The notes: generated by a model from the sequence alone, not told the origin. A stretch of 64,000 nucleotides of DNA from an uncultured Dysgonomonas sp. (GCF_934668725.1 NZ_CAKUOF010000016.1:1-64000); one strand, 5' to 3'. Shown: positions 42,804 to 52,470, counted from the stretch's first letter. Numbers and translations are program-made.

Positions 42804-43748
42804 TTACAACACATACAATGAGCTGATAGACTCATTGTTACATACTCTTCTGATTGAATCTGCGAATACATCGGCTACGGAAAGAACTGTAACTTTTTCG
42901 CACTTTTTAGAATAGGGTATGCTGTCGGTAAATATTATTTCTGTTAAAGCAGATTGGTCTACACGTTCTGATGCTGGGTCAGACATGACAGCATGGCTGG
43001 CAATAGCTCTTACCGATCGTGCTCCATGTGTTTGCATTAAGTCTGCAGCCTTGGTGATAGTGCCTGCTGTGTCAACGATATCGTCAACAAGAAGTACATC
43101 CATGCCTTCTACATCACCGATAATTTGCATTTCTGAAATTTCGTTTGCTTTTTTGCGCAACTTGTAGCAAATAACCATAGGTACTCCAAAGTATTTAGCG
43201 TATGAGCTGGCGCGTTTTGTCCCACCTACATCAGGAGTTGCGATTACAAGATTCTCACGATCGAGAGTTTTTATGTAGTCCGAGAAAATTGCCGAGGCAT
43301 ATAGATGGTCTACAGGTACATCAAAAAAACCTTGAATTTGGTCAGCATGTAAATCCATTGTTATAAGGCGGTTGATTCCTGCTGCACTCAGCATATCTGC
43401 TATAAGTTTTGCGCCTATAGATACGCGAGGTTTATCTTTGCGGTCTTGTCTTGCCCATCCAAAATAAGGTATAACTGCAACAATAGAACGAGCTGATGCT
43501 CTTTTAGCTGCATCAACCATTAATAATAGTTCCATCAGGTTGTCTGATGTTGGAAAAGTCGATTGGATCAGGAATACCTGACGACCTCTGATTGACTCTT
43601 CGTATGATACCGAAAATTCGCCGTCAGCAAAGCGTTCGATATTCATATTGCCGAGTGGACAGCCTAAACTATTACAGATTTTTTCAGCTAAGTAACGAGA
43701 TTTTGTTCCCGAGAAGATTTTGAATGGTATCTGTTCCATTTGTTCCAT
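42804..43748 (-). CDS. prs: Ribose-phosphate pyrophosphokinase
   Basis: A 314-residue enzyme making PRPP for nucleotides, His and Trp. Motifs: TMDLHADQIQGFFDVPVDHL, the PRPP loop VLLVDDIVDTAGTI and the ATP-binding region YFGWARQDRKDKPR. The start could be the first Met or Met4 (MEQMEQ). A -7 box lies about 40 bases upstream. Confidence 0.97.
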   Translation of the reverse strand: MEQMEQIPFKIFSGTKSRYLAEKICNSLGCPLGNMNIERFADGEFSVSYEESIRGRQVFLIQSTFPTSDNLMELLLMVDAAKRASARSIVAVIPYFGWARQDRKDKPRVSIGAKLIADMLSAAGINRLITMDLHADQIQGFFDVPVDHLYASAIFSDYIKTLDRENLVIATPDVGGTKRASSYAKYFGVPMVICYKLRKKANEISEMQIIGDVEGMDVLLVDDIVDTAGTITKAADLMQTHGARSVRAIASHAVMSDPASERVDQSALTEIIFTDSIPYSKKCEKVTVLSVADVFADSIRRVCNNESISSLYVL

Positions 43749-43787
43749 TGATGAGTTTTTTTATTGTAATTGTAGATTTATCGGGTG

Positions 43788-43795
43788 CAAATTTA
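43788..43795 (-). promoter_or_regulatory. -7 promoter box of prs
   Basis: TAAATTTG on the minus strand matches TAnnTTTG. Confidence 0.45.
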
Positions 43796-43903
43796 TAAAA
43801 CAATTTGTTAAGAAATGAATATCAGCGCATAAATTATCCCTTTAAGGTTTGATACCTTTTTATTATTGGTAAATTATAGATGTTCCGGTTTGTTGTATTC
43901 ATT

Positions 43904-44698
43904 TTATATTTTTTCGAATAGACCTTTATGTTTCTTTTTCTCGAGCTCTTCTATGGCGACTTCATAACCCACATTAAATATTTCCTTAGTATGGTCTAAT
44001 GTAAACATCGCATAGGAAGATAACCGATCAGGTTCAATTAGGATGTCACAAAGTTTTCTATCAGCCAAAGAGTTGGATACTGATATGTAGTGGAACGATC
44101 TTTCGGCGATGTATAATAGTGAATTTTTGTACTTTAGTTTTGTCAGAGGAGCTACATTTACTCCTATTATGGTTTCGCAATCGAAACGAATGGGAGTAAC
44201 AGGGAAGTTTTTAAATAAACCTCCATCCACATAATGTACTTTTTCTATTTCTACGGGAGTAAAAACAATGGGGTAGGCGCAAGACGCAGTAATTGCCGGA
44301 ATGAGCGGGCCTTTATCAAATACTACACTGGTTCCATTAGCAATGTCTGTGGCTACGACCTTTAGCGGAATTTTCAGTTCTTCAAATGTCCGGGCTTTGA
44401 GATGTGTTTTTAAAAATTGCTTGAACCGGTCGGCTTTAAAAATTCCTGTGTGAGGAATGGTTAGTTCTGCAAATTCTTTGAAGGCTTTTTTGTGGAAGAA
44501 CGAGAGTATTTCTTCAGGGCTGTTTCCATCTGCGTATAGTACTCCGGCAAAAGCTCCTGCACTTGTGCCTGATACAATGGAAGGGCGAATCTCTTTTTCT
44601 TCTAGGGCCTTAAGTACACCTAGATGGGCAAACCCTTTTGCTCCACCACCACTCAGGGCTAGTCCTAATTTATATTTGTAAGTTTCGGTTATGCTCAT
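43904..44698 (-). CDS. Patatin-like phospholipase
   Basis: A 264-residue serine lipid hydrolase of the RssA/YchK group. Oxyanion loop SGGGAKGFAHLG, nucleophile in SGTSAG (GxSxG) and catalytic Asp in VDGGLFKNFP. No signal peptide, so cytosolic. 130 bases downstream of cvpA; substrate unknown. Confidence 0.92.
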   Translation of the reverse strand: MSITETYKYKLGLALSGGGAKGFAHLGVLKALEEKEIRPSIVSGTSAGAFAGVLYADGNSPEEILSFFHKKAFKEFAELTIPHTGIFKADRFKQFLKTHLKARTFEELKIPLKVVATDIANGTSVVFDKGPLIPAITASCAYPIVFTPVEIEKVHYVDGGLFKNFPVTPIRFDCETIIGVNVAPLTKLKYKNSLLYIAERSFHYISVSNSLADRKLCDILIEPDRLSSYAMFTLDHTKEIFNVGYEVAIEELEKKKHKGLFEKI

Positions 44699-44828
44699 AA
44701 AAAGTTTCTGAGTTTACACGTAAAAGTACAATATTAAAACTAAATAGTGGGCTAATATCAAATATTATAAGGTTTCAGTTTTTTGCTTTGTTATAGAGGT
44801 GGCTTCCGGTTGTCTAAGAGGTAAATTC

Positions 44829-45317
44829 TTAATCAACGCTGAATTTAAGAAACGGAACCAATTTGGGAGCAAAGGGCTGGATATACTTATAGGTAGCCGA
44901 TCCGTTTTGGATCTTAGGAGCTATCAGCTGGTGGTGTTCATCTGCCTGAACAATGAGATTGATAACAATACTTATTGCAAATAACCACTTTGTGAGGCAT
45001 AGTGCTACTCCTGCTAATTTATTTAGAGTACCCATTTTGACTGTTTTGAGTATCTCCTCCATCATAGTACCCAGTAAATAGAAGGATGCTATAATTATCA
45101 GAAAAGTAAGAGCATATGAAAGAGGCGGAGCCATATATGGCGGTATTTGCTTTATGTGTTGTATATAGGGGAGTACCAAGACAGATAGCTTTCCGGATAG
45201 TACAGCCCCGACTATGAGGCCTGCTAGTGTTGATAATTGTTTTACTAGACCTGTTTTATATCCTTTAATGATACAATATATTATTACTATGAGAATGCAG
45301 ATGTCGAACCAATTCAT
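44829..45317 (-). CDS. CvpA family membrane protein
   Basis: A 162-residue protein with four predicted membrane segments (about 3-20, 26-50, 63-85, 100-122), the pattern of CvpA. It begins MNWFDICILIVIIYCIIKGY. CvpA relatives affect colicin V export and envelope stress tolerance in enterobacteria; the role here is unknown. Confidence 0.88.
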   Translation of the reverse strand: MNWFDICILIVIIYCIIKGYKTGLVKQLSTLAGLIVGAVLSGKLSVLVLPYIQHIKQIPPYMAPPLSYALTFLIIIASFYLLGTMMEEILKTVKMGTLNKLAGVALCLTKWLFAISIVINLIVQADEHHQLIAPKIQNGSATYKYIQPFAPKLVPFLKFSVD

Positions 45318-45450
45318 TAATCAAGATTAAGTAAATAATGAAATCTATATACTGTAGAAGATATTGCTCTGTAACTTGGCTATTTTGAGACCGTTTGTAG
45401 TTGGGGTTTTATATTTGCCAATATTGTAAAAAGGTCTCGGCCTAATATGA

Positions 45451-45458
45451 CAAAAGTA
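45451..45458 (-). promoter_or_regulatory. -7 promoter box of cvpA
   Basis: TACTTTTG on the minus strand; the leader to the start codon would be about 127 bases. Confidence 0.35.
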
Positions 45459-45520
45459 AGAATTAAAAAATTAATTCCTACTTTTATTTATACAGAAGAC
45501 TAAACGAATAGTCTATTCAA

Positions 45521-45673
45521 TTATTTTGCAGCTTCGTCAGATACAGTTAATTTACCTCTACCTTTTGCTCTGCGAGAAGCTAATACTCTACGACCGTTAG
45601 CTGTCGCCATTCTTGAGCGGAATCCGTGTTTGTTTATTCTCTTTCTTCTAGAGGGTTGAAAAGTTCTTTTCAT
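45521..45673 (-). CDS. rpmH: 50S ribosomal protein L34
   Basis: A 50-residue, very basic protein: MKRTFQPSRRKRINKHGF at the start, then RSRMATANGRRVLASRRAKG, an unmistakable L34, with a slightly extended C-terminus (TVSDEAAK). In many bacteria rpmH lies near dnaA and the origin; there is no dnaA here. Confidence 0.97.
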   Translation of the reverse strand: MKRTFQPSRRKRINKHGFRSRMATANGRRVLASRRAKGRGKLTVSDEAAK

Positions 45674-45719
45674 TGCTATATTATATTATACGTTATTGTT
45701 TCTGATCGATTTTGGCTTG

Positions 45720-45751
45720 CAAAAGTAGATAGTTTATTTTAAATATACAAG
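45720..45751 (-). promoter_or_regulatory. Promoter of rpmH
   Basis: On the minus strand, TACTTTTG (45720-45727) and CTTG (45748-45751) with a 20-base spacer; the -33 element differs from TTTG at one position. Confidence 0.5.
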
Positions 45752-45857
45752 TATATCTTTATTTTAAGTGTCTTAAAATAGTTATTTCTGTCTTTTTTAT
45801 TTAAGTGTAACATCTTTTGTTTATGGCACTTTTTCTATCGGGTAATAAGTATATGTC

Positions 45858-47573
45858 TTATTGATCCTGAATTTCGTTTGATGCTTTAGTTTGTTCCGAA
45901 AGAATTTTTTCTGCTTTAGCCATAGCTGCATTAATGTTGGGGCAAATATTTTTTTCTCCCAGGAGTTCACAAAAACCAAATTTCTCAAGGGCTTCTCTTA
46001 CATTAGGTCTTACACCGGATAAGATCATCCTTATATGCTCATCCTGAGATTTTTTACATAAACTTTCAAGGTTATGCATTCCTGTGGAATCGATAAATGG
46101 AACTTTCCGCATCCGAATAATTCTTACCAGCGGTTTATCTTCAATAACCCGCATGCTTTCTTCAAATTTATTGGCTATACCGAAGAAGAAAGGACCATCA
46201 ATCTCGTAAACTTCAACGCCTTTCGGAATTATGAGGTTGTCGTCAGACGAAGCTCCTTCTTTATCTGACGGATTTAGTTCATCTGTAATTACCGATACTT
46301 TTGTAACCTCCATGATACGTTTCATGAATAAGAATACAGCTAATAATAAACCTATTTCGATAGCTATGGTAAGGTCAAAAATAACAGTGAGAAGAAAAGT
46401 TGTGACTAAAACAATTACGTCTGATTTTGAGTTGCGGAGCAACGCTATAAAAGATCTCCATTCACTCATGTTGTATGATACAACAATAAGTATTGCTGCT
46501 AAACAGACCATTGGAATATGTTGTGTCAACCCTCCCAGAAATAACACGACCAATAATAAAAACGTGGAGTGTACTATGCCTGCAATCGGAGTGCGCCCAC
46601 CGTTGCTAACGTTGGTCATCGTACGAGCTAAAGCGCCTGTTGCGGGAATACCCCCGAAGAGTGGAGTGAAAATGTTAGCAATTCCTTGAGCTATAAGTTC
46701 CATGTTGGAATTGTTTTTTTCTCCGGTGACACCATCTGCAACATTAGCGGATATAAGAGATTCTATTGACCCCAAGATTGCCAAAGTAAATGCGTAAGGG
46801 AATAGTGTGTTGATTGCTTTTATGTTAAACGTAATTCCTTCTATATGGGGTAATTCATTATTTATACTAAAGCGGTCGCCAATGGTTTCAACAGAATTTA
46901 TTCCCATATAATAACGTAAAAAATATACGATAACAGTAATCATGACAACCGCGATGAGTGATCCCGGTATTTTTTTTGAGACTTTGTGCGAAAAAATAAT
47001 TGTTAGCAAACTTAAAATGCCTATTCCTAGTGTGACAAAGTCAATAGTGTCTATATGAGATATGTATTGTTGCCATTTGCCAAGAAAATCAGGAGGTATA
47101 TTTTTGATGTCGAGCCCAAAGAAGTCTTTTATTTGAGTGGAGAATATCGTGACGGCAATACCGCTCATATAGCCTACAATGATGGGGTAGGGGATGTATT
47201 TGATTACGACTCCCAGTTTGACAACCCCCATTAATATGAGTATTACTCCCGACATTACAGTTGTAATTACCAGACCCTGAAAGCCAAATTGCTCTATAAT
47301 ATTATATACTATAACAATAAATGCACCGGTGGGGCCTCCGATCTGGACAGTGCTTCCGCCCAAAAATGAAATGATGAATCCGGCGATAATGGCTGTATAT
47401 AGCCCTTTCTCCGGACTTACTCCTGATGCAATACCAAATGCAATAGCGAGTGGGAGAGCAACAATACCAACAATTAAACCGGCCATGAGGTCGGCCATAA
47501 ACTTTTCCTTATTATAGCCTTTTAAGGAATCAATAATTTGCGGTCTGAATGTCTTTAAAAAATCCGTGTTCAT
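45858..47573 (-). CDS. SulP family anion transporter
   Basis: A 571-residue SLC26/SulP protein: ten or more membrane segments in the first 420 residues (FMADLMAGLIVGIVALPLAI, then GGSTVQIGGPTGAF) and a cytosolic STAS domain (about 440-550, FIDSTGMHNLESL). Members move sulfate, bicarbonate or organic acids; the substrate is not clear. The neighbours give no hint. Confidence 0.93.
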   Translation of the reverse strand: MNTDFLKTFRPQIIDSLKGYNKEKFMADLMAGLIVGIVALPLAIAFGIASGVSPEKGLYTAIIAGFIISFLGGSTVQIGGPTGAFIVIVYNIIEQFGFQGLVITTVMSGVILILMGVVKLGVVIKYIPYPIIVGYMSGIAVTIFSTQIKDFFGLDIKNIPPDFLGKWQQYISHIDTIDFVTLGIGILSLLTIIFSHKVSKKIPGSLIAVVMITVIVYFLRYYMGINSVETIGDRFSINNELPHIEGITFNIKAINTLFPYAFTLAILGSIESLISANVADGVTGEKNNSNMELIAQGIANIFTPLFGGIPATGALARTMTNVSNGGRTPIAGIVHSTFLLLVVLFLGGLTQHIPMVCLAAILIVVSYNMSEWRSFIALLRNSKSDVIVLVTTFLLTVIFDLTIAIEIGLLLAVFLFMKRIMEVTKVSVITDELNPSDKEGASSDDNLIIPKGVEVYEIDGPFFFGIANKFEESMRVIEDKPLVRIIRMRKVPFIDSTGMHNLESLCKKSQDEHIRMILSGVRPNVREALEKFGFCELLGEKNICPNINAAMAKAEKILSEQTKASNEIQDQ

Positions 47574-47606
47574 AGCTTCTTTTCATAACCTGTAATTCCG
47601 AGTTTG

Positions 47607-47614
47607 CAAAGGTA
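47607..47614 (-). promoter_or_regulatory. -7 promoter box of the SulP gene
   Basis: TACCTTTG on the minus strand, 34 bases upstream of the start codon. Confidence 0.45.
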
Positions 47615-47787
47615 TGAAATGATTTTGGCTTTACCTCATAATCGAAAATGCTTTTGTTTTAACATCAAAGGTTAATCTTAAAATGGTTTATTTTCCTTAA
47701 ATTTGTAATTCCGTAAACTTTCTCGGACAAACATATCTTATCAAAGATATTCTGAAGTAATATAGTATTAGCTAATAAGTAAATATG

Positions 47788-47830
47788 ATTACAACACGAC
47801 GGTTGTAATTATATTTGACTAAAGTGACAA
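47788..47830 (+). promoter_or_regulatory. Promoter and possible operator of the DUF5715 gene
   Basis: TATATTTG at 47810-47817 is a -7 box. Directly before it lies an inverted repeat, ATTACAAC (47788-47795) and GTTGTAAT (47802-47809), in the space where RNA polymerase binds. Directly after it, AAAGTGACAA (47821-47830) is the complement of the TTGTCACTTT motif found upstream of the GH2 and nhaA genes. Regulation by a binding protein is inference. Confidence 0.45.
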
Positions 47831-47859
47831 ATGGGTTTCATACCTTTTATTGGATATTA

Positions 47860-48522
47860 ATGAATTTTCGTATTTTATTTTTTTTATTGGTTCTGGTTAT
47901 TTGTTTCGAATCATGTAGAGGAAACAAAGAAGAGTCGTCTGTAGATAGTGTAGAACAGCCTAAAGTATATACTCGATTTAGGGGTGCATATAAATCATTT
48001 AACGATATGCCCGAATTGCATTTGGAAGCTGCCCAACGAAAAGGAATTCTTCCAATGACTGAAAGAGGAGATACAGCCAAGTTTTTGGGTCAAATGGTTC
48101 GTTTGCCTATGGAGTTGGATTTATATAAAATTGATAAACTCTCCCATTCGGTTCCTTATCTGGTAACCGATGCTTCAAAACTCTTGGTTCAGATTAGTTC
48201 TAACTTCAGAGACTCGCTTATAAGTAAGAAATTACCGGTTTATAAATTAGTTGTAACCAGTGTAACCCGTAGTCTCGATGATGTTGCTTCTCTTACAAAA
48301 CGAAACGGAAATGCGAGTAATAATTCGGCACATTGTTATGGTACTACTTTTGATATTTCGTGGAAACGATTTCAAAAGAGGGGGCCTGAAGGAGTCAATG
48401 ATGTGAGTACTGATCGTTTGAAACTTATACTTGGGGAAGTTTTACACGATTTGAGACAACGAGACATGTGTTATGTTGTACATGAAAAAAAACAAGCTTG
48501 CTTTCATATAACGGTTCGCTGA
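47860..48522 (+). CDS. DUF5715 lipoprotein, M15-type peptidase-like
   Basis: A 220-residue protein with a lipoprotein signal (hydrophobic core, Cys19 in CFESC). The C-terminal half carries SAHCYGTTFDISW and a final CFHITVR, which resemble the zinc ligands (SxHxxGxAxD ... HxH) of D-Ala-D-Ala carboxypeptidases of family M15. It may act on peptidoglycan; activity is not proved. The start ATG 47860 is used because the TTG at 47815 lies inside the -7 box. Confidence 0.78.
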   Translation: MNFRILFFLLVLVICFESCRGNKEESSVDSVEQPKVYTRFRGAYKSFNDMPELHLEAAQRKGILPMTERGDTAKFLGQMVRLPMELDLYKIDKLSHSVPYLVTDASKLLVQISSNFRDSLISKKLPVYKLVVTSVTRSLDDVASLTKRNGNASNNSAHCYGTTFDISWKRFQKRGPEGVNDVSTDRLKLILGEVLHDLRQRDMCYVVHEKKQACFHITVR

Positions 48523-48535
48523 AAAAGATACAGTG

Positions 48536-49285
48536 ATGAATAGATATTTCATGTATTTGGCTTATAATGGAGCTAATTATTGCGGATGGCAAATTCAGCC
48601 GAATGGACTTTCAGTACAAGAAGTCATCGAAAAATCGTTGTCCACACTATTGCGTATGCCTATCACAATTGTAGGCGCAGGACGTACTGATGCAGGAGTT
48701 CATGCCCGCGAAATGGCAGCCCACTTTGAAGCAGAGGTGCAGGATGTCACATTGCTTACGAATAAGTTGAACCGGATTCTTCCTAAAGATATAGTTGTAT
48801 ATAAAATTGTACGCGTCAAAGAGGATGCTCATGCCCGCTTTGATGCAACCTCACGTTTATATAGGTATTATCTGACTACACAGAAAGATCCTTTTATGTA
48901 CCCTTATAAGTATAAAGTACATGGAAGTATAGATGTAGAAATGATGAATAAATGCAGCCGGATTTTATTTGAATATATTGATTTTACCAGTTTCAGTAAA
49001 TTACATACCGATGTTAAAACGAATGATTGTAAAATAATACATGCTCAATGGGAACAGCAAGGCGAGGACTATGTATTTACGATACAAGCAAACCGTTTTT
49101 TGCGGAATATGGTTCGCGCTGTTGTGGGTACACTATTGGAGGCGGGTAGAGGTAAACTGGATGAGGCCGGAATGAGGCGAGTTATAGAGGCCAAAGATCG
49201 TGCTGTTGCCGGACTTTCGGTTCCCGCACATGCATTGTTTCTGGAAGAGATAGGGTATCCACCTCATATATTTGAAGTTGAATAA
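48536..49285 (+). CDS. truA: tRNA pseudouridine(38-40) synthase
   Basis: A 249-residue enzyme modifying positions 38-40 of tRNA anticodon arms. The catalytic Asp is in VGAGRTDAGVHA and FLRNMVRAVVGTLLEAGRG is the C-terminal signature. ATG at 48536 is preferred over GTG at 48533. Thirteen bases after the DUF5715 gene, likely one transcript. Confidence 0.95.
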   Translation: MNRYFMYLAYNGANYCGWQIQPNGLSVQEVIEKSLSTLLRMPITIVGAGRTDAGVHAREMAAHFEAEVQDVTLLTNKLNRILPKDIVVYKIVRVKEDAHARFDATSRLYRYYLTTQKDPFMYPYKYKVHGSIDVEMMNKCSRILFEYIDFTSFSKLHTDVKTNDCKIIHAQWEQQGEDYVFTIQANRFLRNMVRAVVGTLLEAGRGKLDEAGMRRVIEAKDRAVAGLSVPAHALFLEEIGYPPHIFEVE

Positions 49286-49358
49286 CAAGATGCTTTTATC
49301 TATAATAAGAGAAGAATACTGAGGCTCAGAAGTGACCTTAGAAAGCCATAGCTAAACT

Positions 49359-49375
49359 TGTCACTTTTGTCATCT
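49359..49375 (+). promoter_or_regulatory. TGTCACTTTTGTCA motif upstream of nhaA
   Basis: TGTCACTTTTGTCATCT matches at 16 of 17 bases the motif at 153-169 before the GH2 gene. It lies 176 bases before the nhaA start in a 265-base region with no gene. A shared regulator is inference. Confidence 0.4.
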
Positions 49376-49550
49376 TTGTAATGTTTTTTAAGGTTATTTT
49401 CTGTAAATCAGCAAGTTGTAAAATGACGAAATTGTACAGTTTTTATTGAATTGTAAGGCATTTTTGTAACGTTAATGTAATGTTTGTGCTTTATTCCGAA
49501 TAATTAAAGAGATATGAAAATATCTCGCAAAATATTTTAAATTACTAAAG

Positions 49551-50690
49551 ATGTATACTAAACTATTGAAAAAGATTGTCGAAGATGAGAAGTCAGGAGG
49601 AATTATACTGATACTTTGCACAATAGTTTCTTTAATTATTGCGAATTCAGCTTTTGGAGAAGGATATCTCCACTTCTGGCATTTTCCCTTATTGGGTTTG
49701 AACCTCGAATTATGGATTAACGATGGGTTGATGGCGATATTCTTTCTCTTGATCGGTTTGGAATTAAAGAGAGAGGTATTTATCGGGGAGTTTTCACGCC
49801 CGCGTAATGCCATATTACCGGTTGCAGCAGCATTGGGAGGAATGGTAGTACCTGTTGCTTTTTTTCTTGTATTTAATTTAGGTTTGCCGACTCAATCGGG
49901 ATTAGGTATTCCTATGGCTACAGATATTGCTTTTGCATTGGGAGTTTTATCATTGTTGGGGAAACGGGTGCCTGTATCGTTAAAAGTCTTTCTAATGGCA
50001 CTGGCTGTTGTTGATGATCTGGGGGCAATCCTTGTTATTGCTCTTTTTTATACTAAAGACTTGATGCTGCTTGATCTTTCAATAGCTCTGGGGATATTTG
50101 CGTTTCTTATTGTATTAAACCGATTGAAAGTTTATTCGTTGATCCCTTATTTTATCGGGGGGGCAGTGATGTGGTATTTCATGCTGTTATCAGGGGTGCA
50201 TGCTACTATTTCAGGTGTATTGTTGGCAATGGTTATTCCTTTTGCCGGAAGAACCGATGGTCGCTCTCCTTCTTTTGTAGTTATGCATAAATTGCATTTG
50301 CCGGTAACCTTTCTGATACTACCCGTTTTTGCTTTGGCGAATACGGCTGTTACTATCTCCTCTGATTGGCATACTCTCTTCGCAGAACCCATATCGTTGG
50401 GTATTCTTTCGGGGTTGTTGTTAGGAAAACCAATCGGTATAGGATTAGCTTGTCTTATTGTTGTTTGGGCGAAATTCTCGAAACTGCCTGCCGGAGTGAA
50501 TTGGTATAATATGATTGGTGTCGGATTGCTTGGTGGGATTGGTTTTACCATGTCAATATTTATTACTTTGCTTGCTTTTAATGATCAACAAATAATAGAC
50601 ATATCTAAGATAGTAATATTAGTGAGTTCCCTTATGGCCGGAATCCTAGGATATCTATGCTTGCATTTGACCTTAAAGAATTCGAAGTGA
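49551..50690 (+). CDS. nhaA: Na+/H+ antiporter NhaA
   Basis: A 379-residue inner-membrane antiporter exporting sodium for pH and salt balance. Twelve membrane segments are plausible; the ion-binding Asp pair is D155-D156 in VVDDLGAILVIAL. MATDIAFALGVLSLLG and GIGFTMSIFI are typical. Probably single-gene; a possible shared motif lies upstream. Confidence 0.95.
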   Translation: MYTKLLKKIVEDEKSGGIILILCTIVSLIIANSAFGEGYLHFWHFPLLGLNLELWINDGLMAIFFLLIGLELKREVFIGEFSRPRNAILPVAAALGGMVVPVAFFLVFNLGLPTQSGLGIPMATDIAFALGVLSLLGKRVPVSLKVFLMALAVVDDLGAILVIALFYTKDLMLLDLSIALGIFAFLIVLNRLKVYSLIPYFIGGAVMWYFMLLSGVHATISGVLLAMVIPFAGRTDGRSPSFVVMHKLHLPVTFLILPVFALANTAVTISSDWHTLFAEPISLGILSGLLLGKPIGIGLACLIVVWAKFSKLPAGVNWYNMIGVGLLGGIGFTMSIFITLLAFNDQQIIDISKIVILVSSLMAGILGYLCLHLTLKNSK

Positions 50691-50733
50691 AAATATTAAA
50701 ATAATAAATTAGGTCTACGATCTTAAATAAAAT

Positions 50734-51633
50734 ATGTGGTTAGGTTTAGCATTTCTTTCGGCTTTCTTTTTAGGTTGTTATGATATAAATAAAAAAATGT
50801 CTGTTCATAATAATGCGGTAATACCCGTGTTATTTCTGAATACATTTTTTTGTACATTATTTTTGCTGCCATTATATCTTTTATCCCGATTTGGCTCTTC
50901 TTTGGTTGAGAATACAATTTTTTTTGTTCCGACAGTAGATTTTGAAGCTCATCTTTATATTATACTTAAGTCGCTCATCGTATTATCATCTTGGATATTC
51001 GGGTACTTTGCTGTTAAACATTTACCGATAACAATAACAGGTCCGATTAATGCCACGCGTCCGGTGATGACTCTTGTAGGAGCATTACTTATTTTTGGAG
51101 AACGTCTCAATCTCTATCAATGGATAGGGGTTTTACTTACTATCGTTTCGTTTTTTTTGTTATCCGCTACGGGAAGAAAAGAAGGAATCAACTTTCGTCA
51201 GAATAAATGGATATTTTTTATATTTATTTCAGCTATTCTGGGTGCAGTAAGTGGTCTTTATGATAAATACCTCATGCAGCGTATCAGTTCTACATCCGTT
51301 CAGTTTTGGTACAACCTTTATCAATGCATAATGATGTTTGTGATACTTATTATATTATGGTATCCTAAACGAAAATCAACGACAAATTTCAGTTGGAAAT
51401 GGAGTATTCTTCTGGTGTCGCTTTTTCTGACTATAGCCGACTTTGTTTATTTCTATGCATTGACTGATCCGGATGCCATGATTTCCATTGTATCTATGGT
51501 TCGGCGTAGCTCTGTTGTTGTTTCTTTTATTGGAGGAATAGTCTTCTTCCATGAAAAAAACTTAAAAGGAAAGGCCATAGATTTGATCTTAATAATAATA
51601 GGAATGTTTTTCCTATATTTGGGTACTAAATAA
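50734..51633 (+). CDS. EamA/DMT family transporter
   Basis: A 299-residue membrane protein with about ten segments in two EamA repeats. ITGPINATRPVMTLVGALL in the first half and SIVSMVRRSSVVVSFIGGI in the second are equivalent parts of the repeats. Substrate unknown; members export amino acids and metabolites. It starts 43 bases after nhaA and may be co-transcribed. Confidence 0.88.
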   Translation: MWLGLAFLSAFFLGCYDINKKMSVHNNAVIPVLFLNTFFCTLFLLPLYLLSRFGSSLVENTIFFVPTVDFEAHLYIILKSLIVLSSWIFGYFAVKHLPITITGPINATRPVMTLVGALLIFGERLNLYQWIGVLLTIVSFFLLSATGRKEGINFRQNKWIFFIFISAILGAVSGLYDKYLMQRISSTSVQFWYNLYQCIMMFVILIILWYPKRKSTTNFSWKWSILLVSLFLTIADFVYFYALTDPDAMISIVSMVRRSSVVVSFIGGIVFFHEKNLKGKAIDLILIIIGMFFLYLGTK

Positions 51634-51731
51634 ACGACTGAATTTTTCTAATTATAGTTATGTGCGAAAATAACAATTAAGCTCTGTAGGTGAAAAATAT
51701 ATGGGCTTATATATAAGGTGATTACGACAAA

Positions 51732-52364
51732 ATGAAAAAAATATTCTTTATACTTGCTTTACTTGTTACTGTTTTGATAGTTCAGGCACAAAATATCTCA
51801 CCATTAGTAATTGCTATGCCTGATGATATGCTGATCGGAGTTACTTTGGATCAACGTAAATTATTAATAGCACCTGAAAACGATACTATTGAGATTGCGG
51901 CTGTTAATGCTGTGGGAGATACGGTGAAGCGTCTTGGCTTTTCTGAGGATTTCATATCGTTGCAGACATCTAAAGTCGGTAATCTGCAAATTAAGCTTCT
52001 GCCATTAGTAAATAATACTCAAATAATAGGAGTGATAACTACAGTATGTGGTTCGGCATGTGATAGCCGGATTAGTTTTTATACTACAGATTGGGAGCCT
52101 TTGGCTCAGTCCGACTTATTTCCGCAGATCAGTAAAGATAACTTTATAAAGAATGAGGTTGATCGTAATTCTGAGAAATTTCAGAATGCTTATGCTGCTT
52201 TAGATATGACTCCGGTTAAGCTTAGTTTTTCGGAAACCGATAAGAATATTACAGCGGTTTATGATATCGAAAAATATATTTCTAAGCAGGATTATGAACA
52301 ATTACGCCCTTTTTTGAAAGAGACGCCTGTGGTTTATACATGGGATAAGTTTGTATATAAATAA
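51732..52364 (+). CDS. Secreted DUF3256 protein
   Basis: A 210-residue protein with a signal peptide (about 1-19, ending VQAQ). A Cys pair lies in TVCGSACDSRISFY (about 109-114) and the C-terminus ends YTWDKFVYK. Resembles the Bacteroidetes family DUF3256, recalled from memory; function unknown. Confidence 0.78.
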   Translation: MKKIFFILALLVTVLIVQAQNISPLVIAMPDDMLIGVTLDQRKLLIAPENDTIEIAAVNAVGDTVKRLGFSEDFISLQTSKVGNLQIKLLPLVNNTQIIGVITTVCGSACDSRISFYTTDWEPLAQSDLFPQISKDNFIKNEVDRNSEKFQNAYAALDMTPVKLSFSETDKNITAVYDIEKYISKQDYEQLRPFLKETPVVYTWDKFVYK

Positions 52365-52470
52365 AGTACTCCTCCAAATGAAAAATTTGATGAATGAACT
52401 CTTTATTGCCGTGTATATTTAAGATACATGCTAGAAGGCTCTGAAAATTTTAATTATATATAGATATAAC

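Noticed and set aside
44799..44984. Small plus-strand frame overlapping the end of cvpA
   Set aside because: Mostly antisense to cvpA and without promoter or family features.
46231..46689. 152-codon plus-strand frame inside the SulP gene
   Set aside because: It is antisense to a well-conserved transporter and has no family features.
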